Assembly: GCA_016200345.1 (NCBI GenBank)
Contig: JACQEX010000043.1
Location: forward strand, 1-44,897
Origin: Nitrospinota bacterium
GTDB lineage: Bacteria > Nitrospinota_A > UBA7883 > JACRGQ01
Direction: 5' to 3'
DNA length: 44,897 bases
Positions within the stretch are counted from its first letter, which is position 1. Every line of letters starts with the position of its first letter. Positions 44,266 to 44,897 of the stretch are shown one piece after another. Made by a program: the position numbers and the translations under genes. The notes under the pieces are model-generated. The model was given only the letters and a program-made list of their open reading frames with translations, was not told the origin of the DNA and ran no database searches.

Positions 44266-44897
44266 ATGACCCAAAAAGTGCTGGTAATAGACGACGAGCC
44301 GTCCATACGCAAGTTGTTGCGGACTAGCCTGGAGCTAAACGGATACAAGGTCGCCGAGGCAGGCTCCGCCGGGGAGGGTTAGCGCCGTAACTGGCGACAG
44401 GCCCGACGTCGTAATTTTGGATCTCGGACTGCCGGACATGGGGGGAATAGAGTGGTTGCAACAATTTAGAGAATGGTCGAAACTGCCGGTCGTGGTCCTT
44501 ACCGTCAACGACTCGGACGAGGAAAAAGTCGCCGCTCTTGATTTCGGCGCGGATGATTACGTCACAAAGCCGTTCAGCGTCCCGGAATTAATGGCCCGCC
44601 TTAGAACCGCCATGCGCCACACGATGTCGCCGGAGGAAAGCCCTGTTTTCAAGAACGGCGGACTGGAAATTGACTACTCTGCAAGAACCGTGACGGTTGC
44701 AGGGAAAAAGATAAAATTAACCTCGACGGAATATGACCTTCTAAGGGTTCTTGCGCGAAACATCGGGAGGGTCGTGACGCACGGGATGCTCCTAAAAGAG
44801 GTGTGGGGCCCTCATTCGGTCGAACACACGCAATACCTAAGGGTTTACATGGGTAAAATCCGGAAAAAATTACGTTTTGACGGTGACAAGCGGGAAT
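44266..44897 (+). pseudogene. kdpE: Response regulator KdpE, frameshifted and cut by the window end
   Basis: From the ATG at 44266 the frame reads MTQKVLVIDDEPSIRKLL and stops at TAG 44380-44382. From 44378 the next frame continues as VSAVTGDRPDVVILDLGLPD with the phosphoacceptor Asp, TVNDSDEEK, KPFSVPEL, and an OmpR-type winged helix (LTSTEYDLLRVLARN, QYLRVYMGKIRKKL), open to the window end. The break is at a G-run (44371-44378) and fits loss of two bases, or a gain of one. The remaining protein is well conserved, so a sequencing or assembly error is as likely as a real mutation. Confidence 0.85.

Noticed and set aside
1-44897. CRISPR arrays, tRNA/rRNA genes, prophage or insertion-sequence transposase
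   Set aside because: No regularly spaced repeats with unique spacers, no cloverleaf ending in CCA or rRNA-like sequence, and no transposase, integrase or phage structural gene was seen.

Overview
The window reads as a chromosomal segment of a Gram-negative (diderm) bacterium, probably an uncultured one. The pilus secretin PilQ with its partner PilP, several predicted lipoproteins or exported proteins, and strong AGGAGG-type ribosome binding sites support a diderm. The pilMNOPQ-aroB linkage, the fused homocysteine methyltransferase/MetF, the CheA with a C-terminal receiver and an exported Thr-linker/NHL-repeat protein fit a deltaproteobacterial, Nitrospirota or Nitrospinota-like lineage. No marker here fixes the phylum, so this is an inference of low confidence. 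There are no rRNA, tRNA or CRISPR loci and no clear prophage.

Layout. (1) 1-2508: the 3' part of an exported fibronectin-III/NHL beta-propeller protein. (2) 2503-2728: two copies of a 98-bp palindrome-bearing repeat, which also supply the end of metF. (3) 13774 down to 2609, minus strand: one long co-directional array reading XRE regulator, pilM, pilN, pilO, pilP, pilQ, lipoprotein, aroB, pgi, GxxExxY protein, metF, behind a good sigma-70-type promoter. (4) 14170-19487, plus strand: rho, rpmE, a cluster of four hairpins, prfA, prmC, murA and a DUF1801 protein. (5) 19561-24483: pilB with a fused cyclic-nucleotide-binding domain, broken by a 58-bp tandem duplication, then a sigma-54 activator with a degenerate receiver and an ATP-grasp protein. 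(6) 24484-25116: a gene-free, repeat-rich stretch. (7) 25117-32605: a chemosensory cluster cheA-cheW-mcp and cheB-cheR. (8) 33702 down to 32666, minus strand: a di-iron metallo-beta-lactamase-fold (ODP/FprA-like) protein and a small unknown protein. (9) 33915-36966: rpmH-rnpA-yidD-yidC-jag. (10) 37170-44897: kdpFABCDE, with kdpE frameshifted and cut by the window end.

How the parts may work together. The pilus alignment complex (PilMNOPQ) and the extension ATPase (PilB) are encoded near a chemosensory pathway that has no cheY, cheZ, flagellar or other motor gene in the window. Together with the CheA-receiver hybrid, this suggests that the pathway may control pili or another non-flagellar output. 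The ATPase carries what looks like an intact cyclic-nucleotide-binding module, PilP carries an extra NTF2-like domain, and a candidate di-iron oxygen/iron sensor lies convergent to cheR. These are the most unusual points of the window, and they outline a candidate pilus system gated by a second messenger and redox state. The Kdp block is a conventional high-affinity potassium pump with its two-component regulators.

Sequence integrity. Three coding lesions are visible: the 58-bp duplication in pilB, a small G-run indel in kdpE, and a blade-internal in-frame deletion in the NHL gene. The metF 3' end is also replaced by repeat DNA. Some of these could be assembly errors, and each is listed separately.
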